Below are positions 33,650 through 45,830 of a stretch of DNA of 64,000 nt, piece by piece. Each line of letters opens with the position of its first letter. The first letter of the stretch is position 1. Made by a program: the position numbers and the translations under genes. The DNA is from Tragulus kanchil (taxonomy: Eukaryota; Chordata; Mammalia; Artiodactyla; Tragulidae), in NCBI GenBank assembly GCA_022376925.1, contig JAIOJX010000026.1, positions 255,127,330 to 255,191,329 on the forward strand. Reading direction: 5' to 3'. Below the pieces are notes generated by a model, which worked only from the letters and a program-made list of their open reading frames with translations, made no database searches and was not told the DNA's origin.

Positions 33650-35610
33650 AATCATTTTGTCTTTGTCTACTGTTTCTGTTTATCTATTTTATTTCTGAGT
33701 ATTTTTGTTGATTGATTTTTAAATCTTCACTATGGGTTGTAGTTTCCTGATTTTTTGTATGCTTTATAGTTTTTTATTAGTTGCTAAATATTGTGAATTT
33801 TACCTTGCTGGCTACTGGGTATTTTTTAATTCTTGTAAATATTCTTGAGCTTATTATTATTTTTTACTTTAGGACACAGTTAATGTTTACCTTGCTGGCT
33901 GTTGTGAATAATACCACAATGAACGTGGTGGTGCAGATATCTTTTTAACATAGTGGTTTACTTTCCTTCAGATATCTGCCACAAAGCGGGCTTGCTGGAT
34001 CACATGGTACTTCTGTTTCTAATTTTTGAGGAAACTTCATGCGGAATTTTTCCCCATAGTGGTAGCAAAGTGTTCCCTTTTGTGTTCTGAAAGAGTTTAT
34101 GATATAATCATATTAAGTCTTTTTAAAATGTTTGCTGAAATTCGCAGTGAAGCTGTCTGCAAATGGGCTTTTGTTTGTAGGAAGATTTTAAATGACTAAT
34201 TTAATCTGTTTTACTTGTTATATAGCCATTCAGCTTTTATATTTCTTGTTGTTTTAATTTTTTGGGGGGTGGAGTGGGGTGGAGAGGGAGCGGGGCGGGT
34301 GGGCCACTTCTATTGGTCTTTCATTTCTCTATTTTCATCCGTCTTTGTTCTTTTGGCCTGTGTGGGCCTCCCATCGCAGTAGCCTCTGTTGTCGCAGAGC
34401 ACTGGCTCTGGGCACATGCGCTCCAGAGCTCCGGCTCGGTAATTGGACACATCGGTCCAGGCGCTCAGCGGCACGTGGGATCTTCCCAGGCCAGGGCTCG
34501 AACCGGCGCCCCTTGCACTGCAAGGCGGTGTCCTTACCCACTGGACCACCAGGGAAGCCCTCTTGTTTTAATTTTAATAATTAATATCTTTCTTGGAATA
34601 TGCCCATTTAGTATGTTATTAATATGTCGGTATAGTATTCCAACATAATATTAATAATATTTCCTTAAAATTCTTTAGATTTCTGTATGGATTGTAGTGT
34701 GGTCTATGCCTAACTAAAATAAAGACTTGTTCCTATACCTTCTTGAAGTATGGAATAGATTATAATAATCATTTTGTCTTTGTCTACTGTTTCTGTTTAT
34801 CTATTTTATTTCTGAGTATTTTTGTTGATTGATTTTTAAATCTTCACTATGGGTTGTAGTTTCCTGATTTTTTGTATGCTTTATAGTTTTTTATTAGTTG
34901 CTAAATATTGTGAATTTTACCTTGCTGGCTACTGGGTATTTTTTAATTCTTGTAAATATTCTTGAGCTTATTATTATTTTTTACTTTAGGACACAGTTAA
35001 GTTACTTGGAAACAGTTTGATCCTTTCAAATCTTGCTTTTAAGGAACAAAGCAGCCTTTAAACTAGGGCTAATTTTACCCCATGTCTGAGGCAATGCCTT
35101 TCTGAGTTCTCTATCCAAAGCCCAGTAAGTTATGAAGGTTTCCACTCTTAACTGATGGAAAAATGTAATATTCCTGGCTCCATTTAACTGCTGAGGATTA
35201 TTCCTCTACTCCTTTCAGGGGTCCACTCCCCCTTGTCTCAGGTAGTTTTTTTTTTTAACACACCTTCATTTTTTTTCTTTTTACACAGTCATTTTACAGC
35301 TGAAAACTGGTGGGGTCCTTTTATGTATCTCCTCTGTACATCTCTTTCCTCTTTGGTCTGCCTCGCTCACTCTAACTACCTGTCCCTCCTAATGCAGTTT
35401 GTACTTCATCTGTTCAGCTTAAGGAGACCATCAAACTATGCCTGGAGTACCCCTTCCTGTGCTACAGCCATTCTCTAGATGGTAAGCTGCGGCATTCAGA
35501 GGATCCACTTTGTTTCCCTCTCTCAGGGATTACTGTCCTGCATTGCCAATGTCAAATGTCTGAAAACTATGGTTTCACATATTTTGTTCAGTTCTTATGC
35601 AGGAGAGTAA
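33650..35610 (-). mobile_element. old L1 (L1M-type), minus strand
   Basis: Phrases such as ctaaatattgtgaattttac, cacagttaagttacttggaa, aagcagcctttaaactaggg and aggatccactttgtttccct recur in old mammalian L1M sequences. No coding frame. Interrupted in print by the junctions of duplications 11 and 12. Subfamily not assignable by eye. Confidence 0.5.
34262..34562 (-). mobile_element. CHR-2-like SINE, subfamily A, duplicate copy
   Basis: Identical to 33145-33445 through duplication 11 and should be counted once. Confidence 0.92.
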
Positions 35611-36946
35611 ATCTAATCGCTGTTTTCATAATGATTAAAAGTGGAGATTATATTTTAGAGGAGATAATTAATAAGCAAAAAGATGATTAATGTAAATTAA
35701 GATTTGGGTTCTTTGCAAAGAGAATTTAGAGGAAATCTCTTTGAGGATGGATTTTAGCTTGAAATCTGAAAGATGAGGTGAATATCATCTGGAGAAGAGC
35801 GTTCTGGCAAAGGGCAAAAATCTGGCTAGTGCAAAGGCCATGCATCTAGAATAGATGATTTGAATCAACCCTGTCTTTTTATTTCTGAGTATTTTTGTTG
35901 ATTGATTTTAAATCTTCACTATGGGTTGTAGTTTCCTGATTTTTTGTATGCTTTATAGTTTTTTATTAGTTGCTAAATATTGTGAATTTTACCTTGCTGG
36001 CTACTGGGTATTTTTTAATTCTTGTAAATATTCTTGAGCTTATTATTATTTTTTACTTTAGGACACAGTTAAGTTACTTGGAAACAGTTTGATCCTTTCA
36101 AATCTTGCTTTTAAGGAACAAAGCAGCCTTTAAACTAGGGCTAATTTTACCCCATGTCTGAGGCAATGCCTTTCTGAGTTCTCTATCCAAAGCCCAGTAA
36201 GTTATGAAGGTTTCCACTCTTAACTGATGGAAAAATGTAATATTCCTGGCTCCATTTAACTGCTGAGGATTATTCCTCTACTCCTTTCAGGGGTCCACTC
36301 CCCCTTGTCTCAGGTAGTTTTTTTTTTTAACACACCTTCATTTTTTCTTTTTACACAGTCATTTTACAGCTGAAAACTGGTGGGGTCCTTTTATGTATCT
36401 CCTCTGTACATCTCTTTCCTCTTTGGTCTGCCTCGCTCACTCTAACTACCTGTCCCTCCTAATGCAGTTTGTACTTCATCTGTTCAGCTTAAGGAGACCA
36501 TCAAACTATGCCTGGAGTACCCCTTCCTGTGCTACAGCCATTCTCTAGATGGTAAGCTGCGGCATTCAGAGGATCCACTTTGTTTCCCTCTCTCAGGGAT
36601 TACTGTCCTGCATTGCCAATGTCAAATGTCTGAAAACTATGGTTTCACATATTTTGTTCAGTTCTTATGCAGGAGAGTAAATCTAATCGCTGTTTTCATA
36701 ATGATTAAAAGTGGAGATTATATTTTAGAGGAGATAATTAATAAGCAAAAAGATGATTAATGTAAATTAAGATTTGGGTTCTTTGCAAAGAGAATTTAGA
36801 GGAAATCTCTTTGAGGATGGATTTTAGCTTGAAATCTGAAAGATGAGGTGAATATCATCTGGAGAAGAGCGTTCTGGCAAAGGGCAAAAATCTGGCTAGT
36901 GCAAAGGCCATGCATCTAGAATAGATGATTTGAATCAACCCTGTCT
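34804..36946 (+). repeat. tandem duplication 12, period 1070-1073
   Basis: Copy 1 is 34804-35876 and copy 2 is 35877-36946, joined at an atttc shared word. Differences are only in T-runs (three bases in total). Bases 34804-35012 also belong to duplication 11 and occur three times. Confidence 0.95.
35611..35876. other. unrecognised, probably ancient repeat
   Basis: The phrase gaagagcgttctggcaaagg followed by gtgcaaaggccatgc resembles a sequence common in mammalian genomes, but I cannot name the family. Repeated at 36680-36946. Confidence 0.35.
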
Positions 36947-37011
36947 TTTTATTTCATCATTTGAAATTACCTCATTATGAACTTATGATTCAGCCAATCT
37001 GAGCTCTTTTT

Positions 37012-37164
37012 TAAATTTATTTTTAATTGCTTTACAATATTGTGTCACGTTCAGCTATACATCAACATGAATCAGCCATAGGTGTCCATATGTTCCCTCC
37101 CTCTAACTCCCTCCTCCCTCGTGCCCCATCTCACTCCTCCAGCTTGTCACAGAGCACTAGTTTG
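37012..37164 (-). mobile_element. ruminant L1 3' end, short insertion with TSD
   Basis: Antisense 3' end of a ruminant L1 (taattgctttacaatattgt, catcaacatgaatcagccat, ctcccctcc-like run and cagagcactag). The T-run at its left is the poly-A tail. Flanked by tgagctcttttt at 37000-37011 and 37165-37176. About 150 bases long, so strongly 5'-truncated. Confidence 0.85.
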
Positions 37165-37637
37165 TGAGCTCTTTTTAATCCCTTATTTAAACTGCTGCTT
37201 TTCTTTCTCCATTTATGCCATCCCTTCAACACAAAATGCCTTATTCTTTATTTCCATGTCTGGAAATCTAATTCTCTTGCTAGCTAAGCCTAGTTTCCAT
37301 CTCTGTCATGTGTCTTCCTTGATAACCTTGGTCAGTATTTTTCCTCTGAATTCCATATATATATATATATATATATATGGGTGCTATATATATATATACA
37401 CACACACACACACATATATATATACATATGTATGTGTGTATATATATATATATATGTATGTATGTGTGTCTGTGTGTGTGTGTGTGTGTGTGTGTATTTA
37501 CTCCCAGGGTCTAAATCCTAAATAAGTACTGATTTGGGTACTTATTATTGTCTGATTTTTCTTGGTATTTTGTCTTCTGCTTTATCTTTAGTGCCTAGAA
37601 CACCTCCTAGCATACAGTAGAAAATTAATGAATGTAG
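37165..37637 (+). mobile_element. L2 3' portion, split by a microsatellite
   Basis: Words such as gcctagaacacctcctagca and gaaaattaatgaatgtag fit the diverged 3' end of L2, and 37165-37350 fits its upstream part. The compound microsatellite lies in between. Confidence 0.5.
37358..37497 (+). repeat. compound microsatellite (TA)n (CA)n (TATG)n (TG)n
   Basis: About 140 bases of alternating purine-pyrimidine sequence: TA runs, then CA, then TA with TATG steps, then TG. CA and TG blocks flank TA blocks so the region can pair with itself. A 147-codon frame across it is a repeat translation. Confidence 0.95.
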
Positions 37638-37953
37638 GACTTCCCTGGTAACTCAGCTGGTAAAGAATCCTCCTGCACTGCAGATGATCCCGGTTTGATT
37701 CCTGGGTAGGGAAGATCCCCTGGAGAAGGTATAAGCCACCCACTCTAGTATTCTTGGGCTTCCCTAGTGGCTCGGATGGTAAAGAATTCACCTGCAGTGC
37801 AGGAGACCTGGTTTCTATCACTGGGTTAGGAAGATCCTCTGGAAAAGGGAATGGTTACCCACTCCAGTATTTTTACCTGGAGAATTCCATGGCAGTCTGT
37901 AGCTTGTCCATGGGGTTGCAAAGAATCAGACATGACTGACTTTCACTTCACTC
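37637..37953 (+). mobile_element. composite Bov-tA: two heads in tandem
   Basis: A first tRNA head and partial Bov-A body (37637-37755: gacttccctggtaactcagc to ctctagtattcttg) is followed at once by a second full Bov-tA (37756-37953: ggcttccctagtggctcgga to catgactgactttcacttca). Confidence 0.88.
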
Positions 37954-38082
37954 ATTTACTGGATAAATGGTTATATTATACTTATTTGTGAGTATGTATT
38001 TCTCTGAAAGGAACAGTTAGATAGAGCCAATTTGAACTAGCCATTTCATATTTGTAAACTGTAAAAGTACTTAAAGAATTTT

Positions 38083-38197
38083 TTTTTGGCTTTGCCATGC
38101 ATCTTGCAGGATCTTAGTTCCCTGCCCATGAATCGAATCCATGCTTCCTGCAGTGGAAGCTCAGAATCCTAACCACTAGACCAACTGGGAAGTCCCA
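38083..38197 (-). mobile_element. CHR-1/CHRL-type SINE, short
   Basis: Antisense tRNA-derived SINE: ggctttgccatgcatcttgc, aggatcttagttccctgccc, atgaatcgaatccatgc, ending ccaactgggaagtccc. Repeated at 39246-39360. Confidence 0.82.
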
Positions 38198-38493
38198 AAA
38201 AGTGCTTTTTAGAGTTTTTGTAATGTGCTCAACAATATCCACTTATCCACATATGAACTTTATCCTGTGGCCTGTTTACATCGAATTCATGACACATAAC
38301 TGATCCTTTGCCTCTTTGCTGAGTACTACTTAACTAAGTTTTGTTAGGCTCAGAGATGGGGCACAAATGTCTATTGCACGTATTCCTTGGTTGTTATTTT
38401 ACTTACACTAATGTAGCACTTGATATTTATTTAATTCTTCTTTAAAAGTTTCTCAAGAATGATTAGCATGCTTTGTTTTATTTCCTAGAGTGT

Positions 38494-38715
38494 GTGTGTG
38501 CTAAGTTGTTTCAGTCATGTCTGACTCTTTGCAACACTATGGGGTGTAGCCTGAGAGCCTCCTCTGTCCGTGGGATTTTCCTGGCAAGAATACTGGAGTG
38601 GTTTCCCATGCCCTCCTCCACGGTGTCTTCTCAACCCAGGGATCGAACCAGTGTCTCTTCTGTCTCCTGCATTTACAGGCAGGTTCTTTACCACTAGCGC
38701 CACCTGGGAAGCCCA
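38494..38715 (-). mobile_element. Bov-tA SINE, minus strand
   Basis: Antisense order: end (cagtcatgtctgactctttg), body (ggcaagaatactggagtggt), B-box region (agggatcgaacc) and head (ccacctgggaagccc). It is the only minus-strand Bov-tA in the window. Repeated at 39657-39878. Confidence 0.92.
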
Positions 38716-39245
38716 GAATGTTTAGTACTTTGCTACTCAAAAATGGGGTGTGCAGACCTGCAGCACTGGCATCACCTGGGAGCTTGTGAGAAGTGCAGAG
38801 TTTGGATGCCACTTTAGACCCACTGAACTTCAATGTGCATTTTAACAAGACTCCCAGGTGATTCATATGCATAGAGTATTATATTTATTTTACATAGTTG
38901 TCACACTAAGTATTTTTCTGGTGAATACAAAGCTTCTGGATCAGGTATGAGTTGTACCACAAGTCCTTTATTAATAAATTAAGTTGAATAGAAACTTTAT
39001 GAGTTATGTAAATTAGCCCACTGCCACTCTGCGTACTCTTAATTCATTGTGAACTCTTTTGAATATGTTTTATATATATGTACCAGTAAATATCAAAATG
39101 CCCATAATATAGTACTTTCAGTACAGAATAGTGGTCAGTGACGGGGCACTGGTTTTTGAATTGTAACAGAAATTCAGTTTAAACTAGCTTTGGATAAAAA
39201 AGTCATTGGCTTTGGTAATCACACCACAAGCAATAATAGAATTTT

Positions 39246-39360
39246 GTTTTGCTTTGGCCATGCATCTTGCAGGATCTTAGTTCCCTGCCCATGAATCGAA
39301 TCCATGCTTCCTGCAGTGGAAGCTCAGAATCCTAACCACTAGACCAACTGGGAAGTCCCA
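39246..39360 (-). mobile_element. CHR-1/CHRL-type SINE, duplicate copy
   Basis: Copy of 38083-38197 through duplication 13, with the junction at its 3' edge. Confidence 0.82.
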
Positions 39361-39656
39361 AAAAGTGCTTTTTAGAGTTTTTGTAATGTGCTCAACAATA
39401 TCCACTTATCCACATATGAACTTTATCCTGTGGCCTGTTTACATCGAATTCATGACACATAACTGATCCTTTGCCTCTTTGCTGAGTACTACTTAACTAA
39501 GTTTTGTTAGGCTCAGAGATGGGGCACAAATGTCTATTGCACGTATTCCTTGGTTGTTATTTTACTTACACTAATGTAGCACTTGATATTTATTTAATTC
39601 TTCTTTAAAAGTTTCTCAAGAATGATTAGCATGCTTTGTTTTATTTCCTAGAGTGT

Positions 39657-39878
39657 GTGTGTGCTAAGTTGTTTCAGTCATGTCTGACTCTTTGCAACAC
39701 TATGGGGTGTAGCCTGAGAGCCTCCTCTGTCCGTGGGATTTTCCTGGCAAGAATACTGGAGTGGTTTCCCATGCCCTCCTCCACGGTGTCTTCTCAACCC
39801 AGGGATCGAACCAGTGTCTCTTCTGTCTCCTGCATTTACAGGCAGGTTCTTTACCACTAGCGCCACCTGGGAAGCCCA
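39657..39878 (-). mobile_element. Bov-tA SINE, duplicate copy
   Basis: Copy of 38494-38715 through duplication 13. Confidence 0.92.
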
Positions 39879-40262
39879 GAATGTTTAGTACTTTGCTACT
39901 CAAAAATGGGGTGTGCAGACCTGCAGCACTGGCATCACCTGGGAGCTTGTGAGAAGTGCAGAGTTTGGATGCCACTTTAGACCCACTGAACTTCAATGTG
40001 CATTTTAACAAGACTCCCAGGTGATTCATATGCATAGAGTATTATATTTATTTTACATAGTTGTCACACTAAGTATTTTTCTGGTGAATACAAAGCTTCT
40101 GGATCAGGTATGAGTTGTACCACAAGTCCTTTATTAATAAATTAAGTTGAATAGAAACTTTATGAGTTATGTAAATTAGCCCACTGCCACTCTGCGTACT
40201 CTTAATTCATTGTGAACTCTTTTGAATATGTTTTATATATATGTACCAGTAAATATCAAAAT

Positions 40263-42552
40263 GCCCATAATATAGTACTTTCAGTACAGAATAGTGGTCA
40301 GTGACGGGGCACTGGTTTTTGAATTGTAACAGAAATTCAGTTTAAACTAGCTTTGGATAAAAAAGTCATTGGCTTTGGTAATCACACCACAAGCAATACT
40401 GGACTGTACATAGATTTGAGAGATAATTTTTGTCACTCAGTACATGTCTCCTCATTATTTTCTGTAATTTTTTACTCATCCTCCTGCAGGTATTTTTTGT
40501 ATGGTCAGAGGCATGGTCTCCATCAACTTTAGAGCCTCTAGTTCCTGCACTAGAGAAGCAAGGGCCCTAGATGTGTCACATATCAAGTTTGAGAACCCAG
40601 GGGAAAGATACTTATGTTGTTGGCTCACATTGGGTCAGATGCTCATTTCTGGACCAGTAAATTTGAGCTAAAAGGTTAAACAGGACATTATCCATAAGAG
40701 AGGGCAAACAATATATTTCTAATATAAGATCCAAAACATGTCTCTGAACTTCCATTCCACACATAGGGTGGTTAATATTTTTTCTACTGGATTCCTTTAC
40801 CAAATAAACATCTGGGACTACCAAACAAACATTTATGTCTTGCTAATATGCCTTGGTGGTTCTTTCCGCCTAGATATTCACACTCCAAACTGTTGTTATT
40901 CTAGAGATGCACCAATGAATAAAGATGGTCTTGAAGTTCTTCAAGCTATTTTCCCCATATGTGTGACAGGCTTCGACAAGCTCATACCATAGAGAAACCT
41001 ATAGGAATCCTGGACTTCAGAAAAGCTCCTTTTCATGCCCAGTCTAAGACCTACCACACAATGATTGACAAAGAATCATCTACTTCTTTTAGGGGAATTC
41101 TCTATCCTCAGCTGTGGTATGCTCTTCATTACCCAGACAAAAAATAAAAATATTTGATAGTATATTCCTGGAAGTCTCTGTAATCTAATACTAAGTGATA
41201 TCAAGTGGGAGACATTAATATATATGTAGGAAATCTTTCTCTTGTTCTAGAAGGGTACAGTCAAGCTAAAAATTATAATCCAGTTTATAGTATTTAAATG
41301 ACACACCTCTGAGTCTTTAACATCAGCATTCATATTTATGGTTACATCACATATTTCTTTGTGATTATTCTCTTGAAATAAAGGCAGTGAGGGGCACTGG
41401 TTTTGAATTGTATACAGAAATTAAAAGCCCATAATATAGTACTTTCAGTACAGAATAGTGGTCAGTGACGGGGCACTGGTTTTTGAATTGTAACAGAAAT
41501 TCAGTTTAAACTAGCTTTGGATAAAAAAGTCATTGGCTTTGGTAATCACACCACAAGCAATACTGGACTGTACATAGATTTGAGAGATAATTTTTGTCAC
41601 TCAGTACATGTCTCCTCATTATTTTCTGTAATTTTTTACTCATCCTCCTGCAGGTATTTTTTGTATGGTCAGAGGCATGGTCTCCATCAACTTTAGAGCC
41701 TCTAGTTCCTGCACTAGAGAAGCAAGGGCCCTAGATGTGTCACATATCAAGTTTGAGAACCCAGGGGAAAGATACTTATGTTGTTGGCTCACATTGGGTC
41801 AGATGCTCATTTCTGGACCAGTAAATTTGAGCTAAAAGGTTAAACAGGACATTATCCATAAGAGAGGGCAAACAATATATTTCTAATATAAGATCCAAAA
41901 CATGTCTCTGAACTTCCATTCCACACATAGGGTGGTTAATATTTTTTCTACTGGATTCCTTTACCAAATAAACATCTGGGACTACCAAACAAACATTTAT
42001 GTCTTGCTAATATGCCTTGGTGGTTCTTTCCGCCTAGATATTCACACTCCAAACTGTTGTTATTCTAGAGATGCACCAATGAATAAAGATGGTCTTGAAG
42101 TTCTTCAAGCTATTTTCCCCATATGTGTGACAGGCTTCGACAAGCTCATACCATAGAGAAACCTATAGGAATCCTGGACTTCAGAAAAGCTCCTTTTCAT
42201 GCCCAGTCTAAGACCTACCACACAATGATTGACAAAGAATCATCTACTTCTTTTAGGGGAATTCTCTATCCTCAGCTGTGGTATGCTCTTCATTACCCAG
42301 ACAAAAAATAAAAATATTTGATAGTATATTCCTGGAAGTCTCTGTAATCTAATACTAAGTGATATCAAGTGGGAGACATTAATATATATGTAGGAAATCT
42401 TTCTCTTGTTCTAGAAGGGTACAGTCAAGCTAAAAATTATAATCCAGTTTATAGTATTTAAATGACACACCTCTGAGTCTTTAACATCAGCATTCATATT
42501 TATGGTTACATCACATATTTCTTTGTGATTATTCTCTTGAAATAAAGGCAGT
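40263..42552 (+). repeat. tandem duplication 14, period 1164
   Basis: Matching parts are 40263-41388 and 41427-42552. The 38 bases between (41389-41426) are a damaged extra copy of about 40301-40338 (ggggcactggttttgaattg). Bases 40263-40398 occur three times. Confidence 0.95.
40399..41388. other. unrecognised low-copy sequence
   Basis: Not classifiable as SINE or LINE. Overlapping short frames (84 codons at 40738, 62 at 40959, 70 on the minus strand at 40824) show no domain I know, and they overlap each other in different frames. It may be a decayed pseudogene or LTR remnant, but nothing supports a choice. Confidence 0.4.
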
Positions 42553-42725
42553 CTTATTTTTAAGAATAGCAACTCTTAAACGCCTCCAGTGCTCCTAAAA
42601 TAAAACCAATTTAATGTTAGTAATAGTTTTTGGTTTGGATAATCAATATTGATAGCATATGTGTAGTGTTTAAAGTGTGCTATATGTGTAGTACAAGTAG
42701 AGTTAGGTGTGGTGGTTTTTTACCA
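42553..42725. other. unrecognised sequence before SINE
   Basis: Short AT-rich stretch after duplication 14, with nothing recognised. Confidence 0.5.
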
Positions 42726-42738
42726 TGGAAGTGTTTTT

Positions 42739-42995
42739 TCGGGGGGCGGGAGGCATATCTACCCCCTATTGATCTTTCCTTTGTTCTTTGACCTGTGTGG
42801 GCCTCCCATTGCAGTGGCCTCTCTCGCTGCAGAGCACCGGCTCTGGGCACATGCACTTCAGAGCTCCGGCTCGGTAATTGGACACATAGGTTCAACCGCT
42901 CCGTGGCACGTGGGATCCTCCCAGGCCAGGGATCAAACCGGTGCCCCTTGCACTGTAAGGTGGTGTCCTTACACTGGACTGCCAGGGAAGCCCTG
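42739..42995 (-). mobile_element. CHR-2-like SINE, subfamily A, with 13-bp TSD
   Basis: It has a short G-rich plus-strand run (42739-42750), a slightly deleted body and the gtgtcc head. The head lacks four bases (ccttacactggac). Flanked by tggaagtgttttt at 42726-42738 and 42996-43008. Confidence 0.9.
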
Positions 42996-43008
42996 TGGAA
43001 GTGTTTTT

Positions 43009-44130
43009 ATTAGTTGAGACGCTTCTTGTGAATTTATCAACTAATGTAGTTTCATAGGACTAACATGCTATTCATTCATTTATTAATTTAGTTAATTACT
43101 GCATGCTTTCATTCATTCACTTGTTCACTAAAAATATTTGTTGAATTTTTGTTGAATTCGTATTATGCATTCACTACAATGATAGACCCTAGGAAAACAA
43201 CGGGGAACAAAACAGATTTATTCCATACTATCACAGGAGAGACTCTAGTGGAATATTTTGAATGAAGCTCCAAATCAGTATCTTTTTTCACTCTTGGTGG
43301 AAAATAAAACAAAACCCAAAAACTTCCATGCTCTTATAAAGAGAGTCGCATTGTTGTTATCCCTGATGTCCTGACCTGACTCTGGAAATTATATTTAGTT
43401 TACCATAATGATTCATTGATTCATTCAGCTGAATGGCATTCTTTGCTTCCTGTCTCCAGCAGATCTATGTCTACCAAACCACAGGAATTAAAATTTCATG
43501 GTGAGAGAACTGATACCATGATACAGTTTAAAAATATTTGTGTACTTATTATATAATCAGAGGTTTTAATAAAATGAATGATTCTTCTTTACTGATGAAA
43601 CGACTAAATTCTTTTCCCAGTGAATATTCTACCTCCCCTTCTGATGAAAATGATTTGTTGCTTATTTTACACATGTTCTTGCAGTTAACTTGTTTGAGGT
43701 ATTATTGTTACATTGTGGTTAATTTGAGTTGAATGAGTGCAGTTACTTCAATATTTTACCAGCTTGCTGCAGGGAAGGAAGCAAAAACAATAAAAACCTC
43801 ACAAATAGGATATGGTGAAATAATATGAAAAGTTAAGATTAGGTATTTATTTTCTCTTTATTAGTCTCATTTTCAAGGTAAACAATAACTGATTGACTTT
43901 TTTTTTGAGCCTACTTTCCCTCTACTTTCTGCCCTCACTCTTTGCTTTGTTTCTTAGTCTCCTGGAATATAATTGCCTATACTTCAGTTTCTCTCTTCCT
44001 GTGTTTTCTTAAATTGTCTACTATCTCTCTATGAACTAGTGTTCTGAAGGAGTCCAGTAACTTCCTTCTTCTATTGTATTTAACAATACAAGTGGATGAT
44101 AAATTCTCATTTATCATCTGTCTTGAGTAA
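43009..44130. other. unrecognised sequence
   Basis: No gene seen. A 64-codon frame at 43538 (again at 44609) has no motif. The stretch leads into L2 near 44130. Confidence 0.5.
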
Positions 44131-45445
44131 TGGAAATGCTGCCCTTCCAGTTGTTCAGACCAAATACCTTCGGATCATCCTCAACTTCTCTTTTTAATCT
44201 TACATACCATATTCCATCCTTCAACAAATTCTGTTGTCTCTATATTCAAAGCACATCCAGAATTTCACCATTTCTCATCTAGTTCAAGCCATTATCATCT
44301 CTTGCTTGGCTTATTACAATAGCTTCTTACCTGGCTTCTCTGCTTCCTCCTTTGCTTACCTGTCTATTCTTGCACTATTCCTTCCAAACTGACTCTGAAA
44401 TTATATTTAGTTTAGCCAAAAAATGTTTTTTCCCTGATGTCCTGACCTGACTCTGGAAATTATATTTAGTTTACCATAATGATTCATTGATTCATTCAGC
44501 TGAATGGCATTCTTTGCTTCCTGTCTCCAGCAGATCTATGTCTACCAAACCACAGGAATTAAAATTTCATGGTGAGAGAACTGATACCATGATACAGTTT
44601 AAAAATATTTGTGTACTTATTATATAATCAGAGGTTTTAATAAAATGAATGATTCTTCTTTACTGATGAAACGACTAAATTCTTTTCCCAGTGAATATTC
44701 TACCTCCCCTTCTGATGAAAATGATTTGTTGCTTATTTTACACATGTTCTTGCAGTTAACTTGTTTGAGGTATTATTGTTACATTGTGGTTAATTTGAGT
44801 TGAATGAGTGCAGTTACTTCAATATTTTACCAGCTTGCTGCAGGGAAGGAAGCAAAAACAATAAAAACCTCACAAATAGGATATGGTGAAATAATATGAA
44901 AAGTTAAGATTAGGTATTTATTTTCTCTTTATTAGTCTCATTTTCAAGGTAAACAATAACTGATTGACTTTTTTTTTGAGCCTACTTTCCCTCTACTTTC
45001 TGCCCTCACTCTTTGCTTTGTTTCTTAGTCTCCTGGAATATAATTGCCTATACTTCAGTTTCTCTCTTCCTGTGTTTTCTTAAATTGTCTACTATCTCTC
45101 TATGAACTAGTGTTCTGAAGGAGTCCAGTAACTTCCTTCTTCTATTGTATTTAACAATACAAGTGGATGATAAATTCTCATTTATCATCTGTCTTGAGTA
45201 ATGGAAATGCTGCCCTTCCAGTTGTTCAGACCAAATACCTTCGGATCATCCTCAACTTCTCTTTTTAATCTTACATACCATATTCCATCCTTCAACAAAT
45301 TCTGTTGTCTCTATATTCAAAGCACATCCAGAATTTCACCATTTCTCATCTAGTTCAAGCCATTATCATCTCTTGCTTGGCTTATTACAATAGCTTCTTA
45401 CCTGGCTTCTCTGCTTCCTCCTTTGCTTACCTGTCTATTCTTGCA
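43360..45445 (+). repeat. tandem duplication 15, period 1071
   Basis: Matching parts are 43360-44374 and 44431-45445. The 56 bases between (44375-44430) contain a damaged extra copy of 43378-43401 (gactctgaaattatatttag). Confidence 0.95.
44130..44374 (+). mobile_element. L2 fragment (copy 1)
   Basis: Words of diverged L2 in sense orientation: gttcaagccattatcatctc, gcttggcttattacaatagc. It ends at the junction. The full version is at 45200-45830. Confidence 0.65.
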
Positions 45446-45830
45446 ACTTATTCTCTTTGTCCAGAAGACTGATTCATCCAAATAGCTTCATGATCCACCA
45501 CCTCATTTCCTTCATGTCTTCACTCACATGTCACCTTCTTAGTGAGGTCTTCTCTGGGTGCCTACTTAATGTTGGAAATCCAGGCATTCCTTATTCTTCT
45601 TTCCTGCTTTCTGTGTCTTCATTCTACTTACCATCATCTCACATACTCTGTGTGAGTCCAACTTACTCATACACCAATATACTCTTTTTCTTCTCAATCC
45701 CTTTATACCAATCAGTATTTTTGATTTTATAAAAATTTTCCTACTATATCCCCAGTTTCTAGGACAGCAGTTATTGAGTATCTGGCACATAAAAGTACTC
45801 AATTATTTGTTCAAAGGAATAAATTTTGTT
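45200..45830 (+). mobile_element. L2 3' portion
   Basis: Sense L2: cttattacaatagcttctta, tcacatgtcaccttcttagt (the typical TCACCTTCT..GAGG phrase), tatccccagtttctaggaca and tctggcacataaaagtactc near the 3' end. Frames of 91 and 78 codons here are chance frames in L2. Confidence 0.75.

Larger units (their letters stand above)
32779..35012 (+). repeat. tandem duplication 11, period 1117
   Basis: Copy 1 is 32779-33895 and copy 2 is 33896-35012. No indel seen in over 1.1 kb, including the whole CHR-2-like SINE with its G-rich run. The last bases of copy 1 (taatgtttaccttgc) diverge from copy 2 (taagttacttggaaac). Confidence 0.96.
38090..40398 (+). repeat. tandem duplication 13, period 1163
   Basis: The matching parts are 38094-39235 and 39257-40398. 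About 20 bases between them (atagaattttgttttgcttt) fit neither side well. Content is CHR SINE, Bov-tA (-) and unrecognised sequence. Confidence 0.95.

Noticed and set aside
37082..37525. A 147-codon frame
   Set aside because: It runs through an L1 tail and a microsatellite. The C-terminal half is only repeat translation.
40738..41147. Two overlapping frames (84 and 62 codons) that might be one frameshifted gene
   Set aside because: The peptides match nothing I know, the frames overlap out of phase, and the antisense strand is open to a similar degree.
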